Shown here one piece after another: positions 50,383 to 59,382 of a DNA stretch of 64,000 nt. A program made the translations under genes and the position numbers. Below the pieces are notes generated by a model. That model was not told the origin of the DNA, did no database searches, and was given only the letters and a program-made list of their open reading frames with translations. The stretch's first letter is position 1; each line of letters starts with the position of its first letter. The DNA is from Lachnospiraceae bacterium UBA3282 (GTDB taxonomy: Bacteria > Bacillota > Clostridia > Lachnospirales > Lachnospiraceae), in contig DETS01000107.1 of assembly GCA_002361735.1 (NCBI GenBank), positions 1 to 64,000 on the forward strand, in the 5' to 3' direction.

Positions 50383-51384
50383 ATGAGCAGACGAACCTTA
50401 TATGGAACAGTCATAGTGACATACAGATGTAATGCGAGATGTAACATGTGCGACTGCTTTAAGGATCCGACGAGACCCGACGAGGAGATCACGCTTGATG
50501 ATATCAAAAAACTGCCGGAGATGGCATTTACGAATATCACGGGCGGGGAGCCTTTTGTCAGGCAGGATATCCCGGATATCGTGCGGGAGCTTTATAAAAA
50601 AAGTGACAGAATCGTCATTTCTACAAACGGTTATTTTACGGAGCGGATCATTGCGCTGTGCAGAGAGTTTCCGAAGGTGGGCATCCGCATCAGCATCGAA
50701 GGGCTGCAGGAGACAAACGACAAGATCCGCGGCATTCCCGACGGTTTTAACAGAGGCTATAATACTTTAAAGACGCTGGTGGAGATGGGACATCCGGACG
50801 TAGGGTTTGGCATGACGGTACAGGATATGAACTGCGAGGATCTGGTGCCGCTTTATAACATTGCCAACGATATGGGGATGGAGTTTGCCACGGCGACACT
50901 GCATAATTCCTTTTATTTCCGCAAGACGGACAATAAGATTGATGATAAATACAAGGTGGCACAGAATTTTGAAAAGCTGATCAATGAGCTGTTAAAGAGC
51001 AATTCGCCCAAAAAGTGGTTCCGCGCTTACTTTAATCACGGACTGATCAATTACATCTACGGAAATAAGCGGCTTCTGCCCTGCGATATGTCAAAGAACG
51101 CCTTTTTTATCGATCCTTTCTGCGATGTGATTCCCTGTAACGGTATGGAGAAAAAAGCAGTGATGGGGAATCTCAGAACACAGTCCTGGGACGAGCTGTG
51201 GAACTCACCGCAGGCGGAGAAAGTAAGGGAATGCACGAGAAACTGCGACAGGAACTGCTGGATGATCGGCTCCGCGTCCCCCGCTATGCACAAGTATATC
51301 TGGGTGCCGGCGTGGTGGGTGATAAAACACAAATTCTTAAAGGGCGGGAAGTACAACCTATTAGAGAATAAATTTATGAAATGA
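50383..51384 (+). CDS. Radical SAM/SPASM-domain protein
   Basis: This 333-residue protein has the radical SAM cluster motif CNARCNMC with Cys16, Cys20 and Cys23, NITGGEPFVR for SAM binding and VISTNGYF and RISIEGLQETND beta-strand blocks. A C-terminal cysteine-rich region (LPCDMSK, DPFCDVIPCNGMEKK, ECTRNCDRNC) fits a SPASM-like auxiliary cluster. It should produce a 5'-deoxyadenosyl radical for a difficult carbon-centred modification, either of a sugar or of a lipid or peptide. ATG 50383 has AAGGGG eight bases upstream. Its place among glycosyltransferases suggests sugar or lipid-linked glycan modification; no peptide precursor gene is seen beside it. Confidence 0.83.
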   Translation: MSRRTLYGTVIVTYRCNARCNMCDCFKDPTRPDEEITLDDIKKLPEMAFTNITGGEPFVRQDIPDIVRELYKKSDRIVISTNGYFTERIIALCREFPKVGIRISIEGLQETNDKIRGIPDGFNRGYNTLKTLVEMGHPDVGFGMTVQDMNCEDLVPLYNIANDMGMEFATATLHNSFYFRKTDNKIDDKYKVAQNFEKLINELLKSNSPKKWFRAYFNHGLINYIYGNKRLLPCDMSKNAFFIDPFCDVIPCNGMEKKAVMGNLRTQSWDELWNSPQAEKVRECTRNCDRNCWMIGSASPAMHKYIWVPAWWVIKHKFLKGGKYNLLENKFMK

Positions 51385-51406
51385 TGTAGAAATGCCAATC
51401 TACATC
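51383..51406 (+). promoter_or_regulatory. Hairpin after the radical SAM stop codon
   Basis: GATGTAGA at 51383-51390 and TCTACATC at 51399-51406 form a perfect eight-base stem with an eight-base loop, beginning within the stop codon. No T-run follows, and the next ribosome site lies just after it. It may affect expression of the next GT4 gene. Confidence 0.45.
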
Positions 51407-51422
51407 TCATGGAGAAAGTTAT

Positions 51423-52595
51423 ATGAAATTTCTGTATATCGCCCCGCGGTATCATACGAATCAGACGGATATCATGAAGGGGCTGACGTCACATGGACAT
51501 GAGGTGCGTTTTATCAGCCACTACGCCGCATTGATCGAGGATTATTCCTGTGTGACACCCATTGTGCTGGGCTATTCCAAGTTATATGAGCTGATTGATT
51601 TTTTATATGTGAAGGTGATTCACAGAAAAGATCCGGAAGCCATTGTGTTTAAGATACAGCACGGCTTTCCTCCAATGCGAAAACTGAAGAAATTGATTTG
51701 TGAGTTTGCTCCCGATTTGGTCATTCTGCGGGAGCGTTCGATGTATTCCATGGCAGCATATCTGGTCTGTAAGCGCAAAGGGTATCCCTGCATCCTCTAT
51801 AATCAGAACCCGCTGTGGTCAGAGCCTTTCAAAAAGGATATCGTGCACCGCGCCGTGAATCTGCTGTCACCGAAGATGCGCATGACGCCGGTGGTGGGGG
51901 AAAAAAAGCCGGGTACAGCCATCCGGGAAAATGATTATTTTGTGCCCTTTGTGGTCAATCCGCAGCGGGCGCCGCAGGAGAGAAGTTATTTTGAGGATGA
52001 TACGGTACATATCCTCTGCATTGGCAAATATGAGATCAGAAAACACCACCTGATGCTGCTTGCGGCAGTGGAAAAGCTGCTGGAAAAGAGAAGCGGTGAG
52101 ACAGGCGGACAGATTGGCGGCATCAGGGTGACCCTGGTCGGCGAAGCGACGAACCGTTTTCAGAAAGATTACTGTGAGCAGGTGAGGCAGTATGTCACGG
52201 AGCATCGGATGGAGAATATCGTCACGGTGAAGACAAATGTGCCTCGCAGTGAAATGGAGTCAGAGTATCTTGCGGCGGACGTCTATGTGATTCCGAGCAC
52301 ACGAGAGATGGCGTCCGTGTCACAGCTGGAAGCGATGAGTTACTCGCTGCCCGTGATCTGCAGTGATAAAAACGGAACCGCCTGCTATGTGGAGGACGGC
52401 GTGACGGGATATCTTTTCGGCGACTGCGATCAGGCGGATCTGGAGCAGAAACTTTTCGCGATGGTTTCCGACAGGGACGGGATGAAACGAATGGGAGCGG
52501 CAGGCTATCATGCCGTGGTGGAAAAGTATAACTTTGACCGATATTATGAAACGATCATGGAGATGCGGGAGAGACAATTATGCGGGAAAAACTAA
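51423..52595 (+). CDS. Glycosyltransferase family 4
   Basis: A 390-residue GT-B enzyme. FLYIAPRYHTNQTDIMKGLTS is the start block, ILRERSMYSMAAYLVCK and ILYNQNPLWS are in the acceptor half, and ILCIGKYEIRKHHLMLL opens the donor half. E-x7-E occurs in STREMASVSQLEAMSYSLP. The REMASVSQ variant of this motif is typical of a distinct GT4 subgroup. GGAG lies upstream of the ATG, and the end overlaps the GT-D gene by 16 bases. Confidence 0.82.
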   Translation: MKFLYIAPRYHTNQTDIMKGLTSHGHEVRFISHYAALIEDYSCVTPIVLGYSKLYELIDFLYVKVIHRKDPEAIVFKIQHGFPPMRKLKKLICEFAPDLVILRERSMYSMAAYLVCKRKGYPCILYNQNPLWSEPFKKDIVHRAVNLLSPKMRMTPVVGEKKPGTAIRENDYFVPFVVNPQRAPQERSYFEDDTVHILCIGKYEIRKHHLMLLAAVEKLLEKRSGETGGQIGGIRVTLVGEATNRFQKDYCEQVRQYVTEHRMENIVTVKTNVPRSEMESEYLAADVYVIPSTREMASVSQLEAMSYSLPVICSDKNGTACYVEDGVTGYLFGDCDQADLEQKLFAMVSDRDGMKRMGAAGYHAVVEKYNFDRYYETIMEMRERQLCGKN

Positions 52596-53458
52596 AAAAC
52601 GCTCTGGCAGCGATCGTCTGTTTCCTCTACGAAAAAGGCATCCTGCGAAACCGAATCAAGGTGCACACGATTGATGAGACAATCGATGAATTGCTGAACA
52701 CGGAAAAGAGCATGGTGCGTTTTGGGGACGGGGAGATCGTGATGATAAAAGGCGTCGATCTGATGCTTCAGAAGGCTTCGCCGGAAATTGCGGATGGACT
52801 AAAGGAAATTCTCGCCTACCCGCACGACGATCTGATGGTGACGATTCCCGGCATTTTTAACGGGTTGTCGGATCACCACCCTGCCAGTCGGCAGTTTTGG
52901 CGCGATCACCTTCTTTTTTGCAGGAGAATCTACGAGACATACTGTAATCCGAACAGGGTGTATGGTACGACTTTTATCTCCCGCTGTTATTATTTTGCGA
53001 AGGACCGTACCCTGTGCGGCGGATGGTTTGCAAAAATCAGAAAAATATGGGAAAATAGAGATGTTGTTGTGGTGGAGGGCACAAGGACTCACAACGGCGT
53101 CGGCAATGATCTGCTCGCCGCCGCAAAAAGCGTCGAGCGCATTATCTGCCCGCCGAGCGATGCTTACAGTGCGATCCCCGCGATTTTGGAAGCCTGTACG
53201 GCGTATCCAAAGGACAGGCTCTTTCTTCTCTCGGCCGGCGTGGCGGCAAAGTTTTTGGCTGCGGAATTGTTTCGGCAGGGGTATCGGGTTTTGGATATCG
53301 GCAATCTGGATATGGAGTATGAGTGGTATGTGAGGCAGACCCCCGGTAAATGTAAGCTGGAAAAACATGAAATCGCAGGGGAAGAAGCGAACCGAAATGC
53401 TGCGCTTAACGATGAGGCGTATGCGCTGTATTTGGAGCAGGTGAAAGTGTGGCTGTGA
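52580..53458 (+). CDS. GT-D fold glycosyltransferase (DUF1792 / SP_1767 family)
   Basis: This 292-residue protein belongs to the DUF1792 family, whose streptococcal member dGT1 has the GT-D fold and glucosylates a glycoprotein glycan (family knowledge). MVRFGDGEIVMIKG, the NGLSDHHPASRQFW segment, VVVEGTRTHNGVGNDLL and FLLSAGVAAKFLAAELFRQGYRVLDIGNLDMEYEWY, with acidic Asp/Glu, are the family blocks. It should transfer a hexose to an existing glycan. It overlaps the preceding GT4 and is 12 bases before the acetyltransferase. Confidence 0.85.
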   Translation: MREKLKNALAAIVCFLYEKGILRNRIKVHTIDETIDELLNTEKSMVRFGDGEIVMIKGVDLMLQKASPEIADGLKEILAYPHDDLMVTIPGIFNGLSDHHPASRQFWRDHLLFCRRIYETYCNPNRVYGTTFISRCYYFAKDRTLCGGWFAKIRKIWENRDVVVVEGTRTHNGVGNDLLAAAKSVERIICPPSDAYSAIPAILEACTAYPKDRLFLLSAGVAAKFLAAELFRQGYRVLDIGNLDMEYEWYVRQTPGKCKLEKHEIAGEEANRNAALNDEAYALYLEQVKVWL

Positions 53459-53470
53459 GGGAAAAGGGAC

Positions 53471-54049
53471 ATGATAGACAGTAAGGAAACGTACAGACGC
53501 TATCTGGAACAGGACAGGCTCGCGATGGGACGGCAAAACGATCGGCGTCCCCGTCTTTTCGGAGATGAGATCTGGAAGTTTGAAATCCTGCTGCGCAAGG
53601 TGGAATACGACCTGAACTGCAGACACGGACTTTCAGCGTTTGTTGTAGGGAAGTATCATAAATTTCGATTTCACCGCCTCTGCGTGCGGCTGGGCTTTAC
53701 GATTCCCCCCAATGTATTCGGGGAAGGGCTGGCAATCGCGCATTACGGAACTATTGTTGTGCACGGAAACGCGAGGGCAGGGAAAAACTGCCGCTTACAG
53801 GAAGGCGTGAACATCGGCGCTACAAACGGCAGTCATGAGGCGGCGGTCATTGGCGACAACTGCTTTTTGGGAAGCGGCGCCAAGGTGATCGGTGCGGTTC
53901 ACATTGCGGATGATGTGGCAGTGGGTGCAAATGCCGTGGTAACAAAGGATATCACGGAACCCGGCACCACATGGGCGGGCGTGCCCGCAAGAAAGATCAG
54001 CGACAACGATTCTCATGCGAATCTGTGTCAGGCGCTCTTTCGGGATTGA
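53471..54049 (+). CDS. Left-handed beta-helix acetyltransferase (CysE-like)
   Basis: A 192-residue protein of the serine-acetyltransferase/hexapeptide-repeat family. The C-terminal half has hexapeptide repeats: AIAHYGTIVVHGNARAGK, QEGVNIGATNG and FLGSGAKVIGAVHIADD, ending in TTWAGVPARKI. His at the start of the AHYG block is the likely catalytic residue. Sequence and length fit the short CysE-like O-acetyltransferases of capsule loci, so acetylation of a sugar hydroxyl or of a nucleotide-linked amino sugar is more likely than serine metabolism. It ends 50 bases before the ABC flippase start. Confidence 0.82.
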   Translation: MIDSKETYRRYLEQDRLAMGRQNDRRPRLFGDEIWKFEILLRKVEYDLNCRHGLSAFVVGKYHKFRFHRLCVRLGFTIPPNVFGEGLAIAHYGTIVVHGNARAGKNCRLQEGVNIGATNGSHEAAVIGDNCFLGSGAKVIGAVHIADDVAVGANAVVTKDITEPGTTWAGVPARKISDNDSHANLCQALFRD

Positions 54050-54098
54050 CAGCAGAGGAGCGCGGCTGTGGCAGAAAAAGAAAAAGGATGGTCGGCGT

Positions 54099-55874
54099 AT
54101 GCGCAAGGCGGGAGAACAAAAGCAGGATTCCCTGTTTCATAAGCTTGGATATATTTTTGATCAGAGAGATAAATGGAAGCTTGCGTTCCTGATGGGCGCG
54201 ATTGTGGTCGGGAGTTTTTTGGAGCTTCTCGCCGTTGTTGTCTTTATGCCTTTTATCAACGTTTTGCAGGATCAAAGTTCGATTTGGAAGACAAAGTCTA
54301 TTAAGTTTGTTTATGATCTGTTTGGGTTTCATTCCGCGAAAGAATTTATGATAGGCTTAACGGCGGGCATCATCCTGATTTACATTGTTAAAAATATCTA
54401 TCTGATTCTGGAAAAGGATTACATTTTCCGCTTTTCTTACAATATGCAGAGAAAGCTTTCCACAAGGCTGTTATCGGCATATATGAAGGAGCCCTATACC
54501 TTTCACTTAAATAATAACATTGCGGTCATGCAGAGAAGCCTGCATGAGGATACCTCCCGTTTTATGCAGGTTATCCTCTATTCCCTGGAGCTGGTGGCGG
54601 AGCTTGTGGTCTGTGCCGTTTTAGTCATCTATCTGTTGACCATCAGTAAATCCATCACCATCATTGTGTTGGCTTTTCTGGCAGTTTTTGTCGGCGGGTT
54701 CCTGCTATTTACCAGAAAGTACAGCCGCAGGCTGGGATTGGAAAACCAGGGTTACGGCGGTAAGATTTTTCAATGGATGAACCAGGCGCTGGGCGGGATC
54801 AAGGAGATTAAGATCCTGGAACGCGAATCCTATTTTACCGAAGAATTTGAAGCCTATTGGAAAAAGTACGCCAGAGGATTAAGAGTTGCCAGGACGATTT
54901 CCATCCTGCCCAAATATACGGTGGAGGCCGTTTCCATGACGGGACTTTTGGTTGCCGTGATCGTGAAGCTTCTTTTCGGGGAGGCGGATATGTTCTATTT
55001 CATTGCACAGTTGGGATCTTTTGCGGTGGCAGCCATGCGCCTGATGCCCAGTATGGGGCGCATCAATGAACACGCCTCGAATATGCTTTACGCCCTCCCT
55101 TCCGTGGAACTGATTTATCACGCGTTGGTGGAGGTAGAGGAATCGGATGAGGTAACAGAGCAGGAGATCGTTGAGAAAGACTGGAGACTGCGGGAAGGAA
55201 TCTTTGTGCAGGATGTCTCCTACCACTATCCGGATACGGAGGAGTGGGTGCTGCAGAATGTGAATTTTACGATTCCGAAAGGGACATCGGTTGCCTTTGT
55301 GGGTTCCACGGGTTCCGGAAAGACCACGATGGTGGATTTGATCTTAGGGCTGCTTACCCCTCAGAAAGGTATGATTCTGGCGGATCGGATCAATGTCCAC
55401 GAAAAATCAAAGACATTCCATGCACAGGTGGGATATATCCCCCAGACGATTTATCTTTCGGATGATACGATCCGCAATAATATTGCCTTTGGCGTGCGGC
55501 AGGAGCAGATTGATGAGCAGGCGGTACTGCAGGCGGTGGAAAAGGCACAGCTCACAGACTTTATCAACAGTCTGCCTCTCGGACTGGATACGATTGTAGG
55601 TGACAGAGGTGTCAGATTATCCGGAGGACAGAAGCAGAGGATCGGTATCGCCAGAGCCCTTTATCACGACCCGGAAATTCTGGTGCTGGACGAGGCGACC
55701 TCCGCTTTGGATAATGAGACGGAGGCGGCAGTGATGGAGGCGATCGAGAACCTGCACGGAATGAAGACGATGATCATCATTGCGCACAGGCTGACGACCA
55801 TCCGCAATGTGGACAGGATCTATGAAGTGACAGATGGCAGAGTGGTGTCGAAACGCAAGGAGGATGTGCTTTGA
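54099..55874 (+). CDS. PglK/MsbA-type ABC flippase (copy 2)
   Basis: A 591-residue half-transporter with six membrane segments and an ATPase domain with Walker A GSTGSGKTT (about residue 402), signature LSGGQKQR (about 506), Walker B ILVLDEATSALD and the H-loop IIAHRL. Its layout matches the ABC protein at 28468 but the sequence is distinct, so it is a paralogue or a separately acquired transporter. It should flip a lipid-linked oligosaccharide. ATG 54099 is used; a longer in-frame start would overlap the acetyltransferase. A good AAGGAGG near the end serves the next gene. Confidence 0.85.
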   Translation: MRKAGEQKQDSLFHKLGYIFDQRDKWKLAFLMGAIVVGSFLELLAVVVFMPFINVLQDQSSIWKTKSIKFVYDLFGFHSAKEFMIGLTAGIILIYIVKNIYLILEKDYIFRFSYNMQRKLSTRLLSAYMKEPYTFHLNNNIAVMQRSLHEDTSRFMQVILYSLELVAELVVCAVLVIYLLTISKSITIIVLAFLAVFVGGFLLFTRKYSRRLGLENQGYGGKIFQWMNQALGGIKEIKILERESYFTEEFEAYWKKYARGLRVARTISILPKYTVEAVSMTGLLVAVIVKLLFGEADMFYFIAQLGSFAVAAMRLMPSMGRINEHASNMLYALPSVELIYHALVEVEESDEVTEQEIVEKDWRLREGIFVQDVSYHYPDTEEWVLQNVNFTIPKGTSVAFVGSTGSGKTTMVDLILGLLTPQKGMILADRINVHEKSKTFHAQVGYIPQTIYLSDDTIRNNIAFGVRQEQIDEQAVLQAVEKAQLTDFINSLPLGLDTIVGDRGVRLSGGQKQRIGIARALYHDPEILVLDEATSALDNETEAAVMEAIENLHGMKTMIIIAHRLTTIRNVDRIYEVTDGRVVSKRKEDVL

Positions 55875-57199
55875 GGGAAAAACAAAAAGCGATGATTGGG
55901 ATGGTGCTTTTTTATCTCCCGTTTCATATTTTTTTATCGCCGACTTATTGGGATGACGCAAAGTATGCACAGGTTTTGGAGCAGTATCAGTATGATCTGA
56001 TTCGCTATACGGCGAGGCGTTACAGCATATGGTCCTCGCGGATCACGATCGAATTGCTGCTGCCCTTTTTGACGACGTTTCCGACTTATATCTGGAAGAT
56101 ACTTAATCTGCTTATGTTGATTCTTCTGTATTACGATCTGACATGGCTGACGGAGAATGTGTTTGGACTTCGGGATAAGAAACAGTACCGCATGACGGCG
56201 ATTCTGCTTTGTGCCTTTCCTTTTTCCATTATGGCGCAGACGGGATGGATTGCCACAACTACGAATTATCTTTGGGTCCTTGCGCTGGGGGGTTACGCCA
56301 TTACCAGAATGCTGAAAGCCGCATGGCTGGGGCAGCGTCTGAGAGGCTTAGAAGTTCTTTGCGCGGCATTGGCCGTGATCTACAGTGCGAGTTTTGAATC
56401 CATGGCTGCGATTCTGTTTCTGATCGGCGCATGGCTGTTTGTTTTTTGTACAAAAGAGAAAAAGGGATATCCCGCGGTGTTGTGGGTCTGTCAGATTTTA
56501 ACGATGCTTTTTCTGGTGTATATCCTGTGTTGCCCGGGAAACCGTGTGCGGCCGATTCAGGATGCAGAAACCTGGATGCCGGAGTTCTTTTCGCTTTCTT
56601 TTTTGGATAAACTGCGTATGGGGATTTTGTCTTCCTATATGCATTTTGTATCGCTGCCAAGTCCGATTTTCTTCATCTTGAATGTGCTGTTGTTTTTTGT
56701 GTATCGGGGCGAAAGCGCGTGGCGGCGTCTCCTGGCGGCGCTTCCTGTGCTTACGGATGTGATGTGGACGGGATATTTTATGCTGAATTACCTAATGGGA
56801 TGGCGTACGTTCACTTACCAGACGCCTGTGCCGCTGCCCGAAACATGGGGAGAACGGATGGAACAGGGGCTGCTGCTTTTGACTGTAGTCGTTTGGTTTT
56901 GTGTCCTGTTCTACACCCTGTTTTATAAGGTGAAGGCACAAGCAAAAGCGGCGGCGGTCGTTTTGCTGCTTAGTTGTCTTCCCGAGATTGCGGTGGGACT
57001 TACGCCCACGGTGATCGCCTCCATCCTGCGTACCATGATTTATCTCTATATGGCGTTGATTTTGTTGGTGGCAGTCTTGATGGAGAAGCAGGAGGAGATC
57101 CTTACGCGCGGCAGCGTCCGCTTTTGTCAGCTTTGTATGGCGGCGGGTGTCCTGATGAATGCCTGTCAGATCGCACGGCATATCATGCTCTACGGATAA
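55871..57199 (+). CDS. Polytopic membrane protein, DUF6056-like
   Basis: A 442-residue protein with about ten membrane segments. The first external loop has SPTYWDDAKYAQVL followed by RRYSIWSSRITIELLLPFL, similar to the DDYDYG...EWQGTYIS layout of the DUF6056-like protein at 31362, so a GT-C type role is possible. QTGWIATTTNYLWVLAL matches the second family block. The start is TTG with a perfect AAGGAGG seven bases upstream, overlapping the ABC stop by four bases; an in-frame ATG at 55892 lacks a ribosome site. A 74-base gap follows. Confidence 0.68.
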   Translation: MREKQKAMIGMVLFYLPFHIFLSPTYWDDAKYAQVLEQYQYDLIRYTARRYSIWSSRITIELLLPFLTTFPTYIWKILNLLMLILLYYDLTWLTENVFGLRDKKQYRMTAILLCAFPFSIMAQTGWIATTTNYLWVLALGGYAITRMLKAAWLGQRLRGLEVLCAALAVIYSASFESMAAILFLIGAWLFVFCTKEKKGYPAVLWVCQILTMLFLVYILCCPGNRVRPIQDAETWMPEFFSLSFLDKLRMGILSSYMHFVSLPSPIFFILNVLLFFVYRGESAWRRLLAALPVLTDVMWTGYFMLNYLMGWRTFTYQTPVPLPETWGERMEQGLLLLTVVVWFCVLFYTLFYKVKAQAKAAAVVLLLSCLPEIAVGLTPTVIASILRTMIYLYMALILLVAVLMEKQEEILTRGSVRFCQLCMAAGVLMNACQIARHIMLYG

Positions 57200-57273
57200 T
57201 TCCGGATATGGGGCGTGCGAATGGGAGCGGAATTTTTTGACTGCGAATGCGGAAGGAAATGAAGGACAGAGAG

Positions 57274-58389
57274 ATGCTTGACATTGCAGTGGATTTACTG
57301 TGGCTCCGTCCCAGAAAAGTGGGCGGCACGGAATTTTATATTCGAAACTTGCTGGACGGTTTTTTGCGGTTGGAGCAGCCTTTTCATCTTACGCTTCTGG
57401 TGTCAAAGGATAACTGTGAGAGCTTTCGCCGGTATGCAGAAGATAAACGGATCGAACTGTTGGAGACGGGCGTGGTTTCCGCCAATATCGCAGGAAGGAT
57501 TTTGTGGCAGTTTTTTTGTCAGAATCGTTTTCTGCGCAGGCACGGCATCCGCAAATGTTTCACACCGGTATATTGCAGGACGCTCCTAAACGGGGGTATC
57601 ACCTACGTGAACGTGATTCACGACCTGCAGGCGGCACATTATCCGGAGTATCATCCTTTTCATGAGATTGCCTATTCAAAGCTGTGCTGGTGGCTGGCGG
57701 CGCGTTTTTCCCGGCATATCGTGGCGATATCGGAATGGGTACGGAAAGATGTCATCAACAGATATCACGTGAAGGAAGATAAGATCACGACGATCTATAA
57801 TCCGATCACGGTAGATTTGAAGGAAGAAGCTCCGCTCGCGGAACTGGAGAAAAAATATCGGATACGGGATAAGGAGTATTATTACACGGTTTCGCAAATG
57901 ATTCCCCATAAGAATCTGGATACGGCGATTGAAGTTATGAGACAGATCAGGGAACAAAAGATCGATCTGCCGTGCAGGCTGTTGATCTCGGGCGTAAACG
58001 GGGAAAGCAGAGAGAAACTGCAAAGACAGATTCGGGAAAAGGGACTTGAGGAAGAGGTAACATTGACGGGATTTGTGGAGACGGCGGAACGCAATGCGCT
58101 TTACCGACATTGTAAGGCATTTCTTTTCCCAAGTGTGTTTGAAGGCTTCGGGATGCCGCCGATCGAAGCGATGCTGTTCGGGAGTGTTGTCATTACCACA
58201 GACCGGGCATGTATTCCCGAGGTAACACAGGGCAAGGCAAATTATGTTGCCGATCCGTACGATGCACAGGAGTGGATCCGCGTCATGCAGGCGCCTGTGA
58301 ATCGGATTGCCGAAATGGATTTTTCTGTCTATGATCAGATGAAACTAACAGAAACGTATTACAAACTCTTGTCGCAAACTTTAACATGA
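57274..58389 (+). CDS. Glycosyltransferase family 4 (mannosyltransferase-like)
   Basis: A 371-residue GT-B enzyme with VDLLWLRPRKVGGTEFYIRNLLDG at the start, VNVIHDLQAAHYPEYH in the acceptor half, and the donor half from YTVSQMIPHKNLDTAIEVM. E-x7-E lies in VFEGFGMPPIEAMLFG, typical of the mannosyl/rhamnosyl-type GT4 subgroup. ATG 57274 is preferred because GAAGGA ends seven bases upstream, while ATG 57247 and 57259 have poor spacing. It is followed by a GT2 gene after 47 bases. Confidence 0.84.
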   Translation: MLDIAVDLLWLRPRKVGGTEFYIRNLLDGFLRLEQPFHLTLLVSKDNCESFRRYAEDKRIELLETGVVSANIAGRILWQFFCQNRFLRRHGIRKCFTPVYCRTLLNGGITYVNVIHDLQAAHYPEYHPFHEIAYSKLCWWLAARFSRHIVAISEWVRKDVINRYHVKEDKITTIYNPITVDLKEEAPLAELEKKYRIRDKEYYYTVSQMIPHKNLDTAIEVMRQIREQKIDLPCRLLISGVNGESREKLQRQIREKGLEEEVTLTGFVETAERNALYRHCKAFLFPSVFEGFGMPPIEAMLFGSVVITTDRACIPEVTQGKANYVADPYDAQEWIRVMQAPVNRIAEMDFSVYDQMKLTETYYKLLSQTLT

Positions 58390-58436
58390 CCGATTTGCGG
58401 AATGATCATGGGACGGCGGATAGGAATGGATTGCGT

Positions 58437-59345
58437 ATGAAAATTGCAGTCATTTTGGTAAACTATAACGGAAAACAGTATAATGAGGCGTGTATCGACT
58501 CCATTCTGTCGGGAGCAGGTGCACTGACGCTGAAAATTTTCGTGGTGGACAATGCTTCTGCAGATGATTCGGTGCAAATTTTGCAAAAGCGTTACGATGG
58601 GGAGGAGCGGGTGCAGATCGCGCTGCTTGATAAAAACTACGGATTCTCCCATGCGAATAACGAAGGAATCCGCCTTGCCGCACGGTGGGGAGCGGAGGCG
58701 GTGCTGCTCCTTAACAATGACACGGAGGTCGAGCCGGACATGATCTCAGAACTTGCACAGTGTGCCAAACGTCATCCCGGCTGTGTGATTGCACCGAAGA
58801 TCCGTTACAGCGATGCGCGGGATCGTATCTGGTCGGCAGGCGGACAGTTTTCGAGGGTGATTAAAAAAGCAAGGCATATCGGTTTGGATGAGAACGACGT
58901 GGGGCAGTATGATGAAGAACGGGAGATTTCTTTCGCTACGGGATGCTGCCTGTGGCTTCCGCGAGAGGTGATCCGGGAGGCGGGGCTGCTGGATACACGC
59001 TTTTTTCTTTACTATGAAGATACCGAGTACAGCCTTCGCCTGCATAAGCAGGGCATAGCGATCTACTACTGTCCGAAGGCGGTGCTTTATCATAAGGTCG
59101 GAGCGAGTTCCAAGGGGGCGGACAGCCCGCTGTGCGCATACTATATCGCGCGTAACTGGCTGCTTTGTAATCGGCTGCATTTGCAGGGCAGATATCCGCT
59201 TTTTCTGCTCTATTATGGGATAAACAGAGCGGCGTGCTGTGTGTTATGGCTGTTTTGCGGGAAACGGGAGCTGGTACGGGCAACCCGGAGAGGGATTCGG
59301 GATCACAGAAAAAGAAAGTACGGCAGGACGGCGTATTACGGATAA
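58437..59345 (+). CDS. Glycosyltransferase family 2 (WbbL/rhamnosyltransferase-like)
   Basis: A 302-residue GT-A enzyme with AVILVNYNGKQYNEACIDSIL, VVDNASADDSV and LLLNNDTEVEPDMI, the set typical of the rhamnosyltransferase-like GT2 branch. FATGCCLWLPREVIREAGLLD and FFLYYEDTEYSLRLHKQG follow. The C-terminus includes a basic stretch that may associate with the membrane. ATG 58437 has GGAATGGA upstream; an ATG at 58386 would add 17 residues without a ribosome site. No dTDP-rhamnose genes are in the window. Confidence 0.84.
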   Translation: MKIAVILVNYNGKQYNEACIDSILSGAGALTLKIFVVDNASADDSVQILQKRYDGEERVQIALLDKNYGFSHANNEGIRLAARWGAEAVLLLNNDTEVEPDMISELAQCAKRHPGCVIAPKIRYSDARDRIWSAGGQFSRVIKKARHIGLDENDVGQYDEEREISFATGCCLWLPREVIREAGLLDTRFFLYYEDTEYSLRLHKQGIAIYYCPKAVLYHKVGASSKGADSPLCAYYIARNWLLCNRLHLQGRYPLFLLYYGINRAACCVLWLFCGKRELVRATRRGIRDHRKRKYGRTAYYG

Positions 59346-59382
59346 ACCGGCAGATTGGTGAAGGGTGAAGGAGGATATGCGG

